Shown here: piece by piece, positions 63,052 through 64,000 of the stretch
Position numbering within the stretch: the first letter of the stretch is position 1
Layout: the number at the start of each line of letters is the position of its first letter
Assembly: GCF_000833575.1 (NCBI RefSeq)
Contig: NZ_CP010827.1
Location: forward strand, 806,001-870,000
Length of the DNA stretch: 64,000 nucleotides
DNA from: Corynebacterium singulare
GTDB lineage: Bacteria > Actinomycetota > Actinomycetes > Mycobacteriales > Mycobacteriaceae
Direction: 5' to 3'
The notes under the pieces: generated by a model
Seen by the model: the letters and a program-made list of their open reading frames with translations, nothing else
The model's database searches: none
What the model was told of the DNA's origin: nothing
Made by a program: the position numbers and the translations under genes

Positions 63052-64000
<949 letters not shown>

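Overview
The window is high-GC actinobacterial DNA and almost certainly a Corynebacterium chromosome. Evidence: the 16S rRNA 5' part at the right edge, the tmRNA with tag AEKNSQRDYALAA, the prfB-ftsE-ftsX-smpB-ssrA order, PPA1309 and UPF0182 family genes, and repeated DtxR-type iron boxes. The species cannot be fixed from sequence alone; the C. striatum / aurimucosum / minutissimum group is a guess.

Layout. 1-7.2 kb is housekeeping backbone (DUF2342 metalloprotease, PDZ/Lon-type protease, lipoprotein, PPA1309 protein, UPF0182 membrane protein) ending in an initiator tRNA-fMet gene. 7.24-19.09 kb is an integrated element bounded by a perfect 59-bp direct repeat whose left copy is the 3' half of that tRNA. 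It carries a MerR regulator, a frameshifted SulP transporter, mobilization genes (accessory membrane protein, relaxase, MobC, candidate oriT), a family B DNA polymerase in an operon with an excisionase-like HTH protein, and a tyrosine recombinase. A PolB gene, a tyrosine recombinase and a tRNA att site with no visible terminal-protein gene is the signature of a pipolin (self-replicating element with a primer-independent PolB). This is the most interesting system here. 19.1-25.0 kb is further accreted DNA: a DUF4192 protein, a 47-aa ORF, a single-stranded DNA-binding protein, then an MFS efflux pump with a TetR regulator lying between a truncated and a complete IS6-family element, and a resolvase fragment.

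25.1-29.9 kb is backbone of mostly unknown function (VWA lipoprotein-like, DUF1990, DUF418). 30-42.7 kb is a decaying and rearranging iron-siderophore region: a substrate-binding protein, a siderophore-interacting protein fused to a methyltransferase-like domain, a chimeric binding protein/acyltransferase ORF, a complete ABC uptake operon (two permeases, binding protein, ATPase), a binding-protein gene with two in-frame amber codons, and further fragments. DtxR-like boxes precede several of these.

42.7-51.9 kb is again housekeeping: Nudix-like protein, secreted trypsin-like protease, HisN, a second inositol-phosphatase-family enzyme, RF2, FtsE, FtsX, SmpB, a DUF488 protein, an amino-acid permease and tmRNA. 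SmpB and tmRNA together form the trans-translation system. Immediately after tmRNA lies a small mercury-resistance island (small Cys-rich membrane protein, MerA, MerR with a classic operator), which abuts a truncated flavin monooxygenase gene and an oddly flipped copy of the tmRNA 3' end. 54.5-62.5 kb holds a DJ-1/PfpI protein, an AbgT transporter with its M20 amidohydrolase, and a second complete siderophore ABC operon with two DtxR-like boxes. The window ends in an rRNA leader and the first ~950 nt of 16S rRNA.
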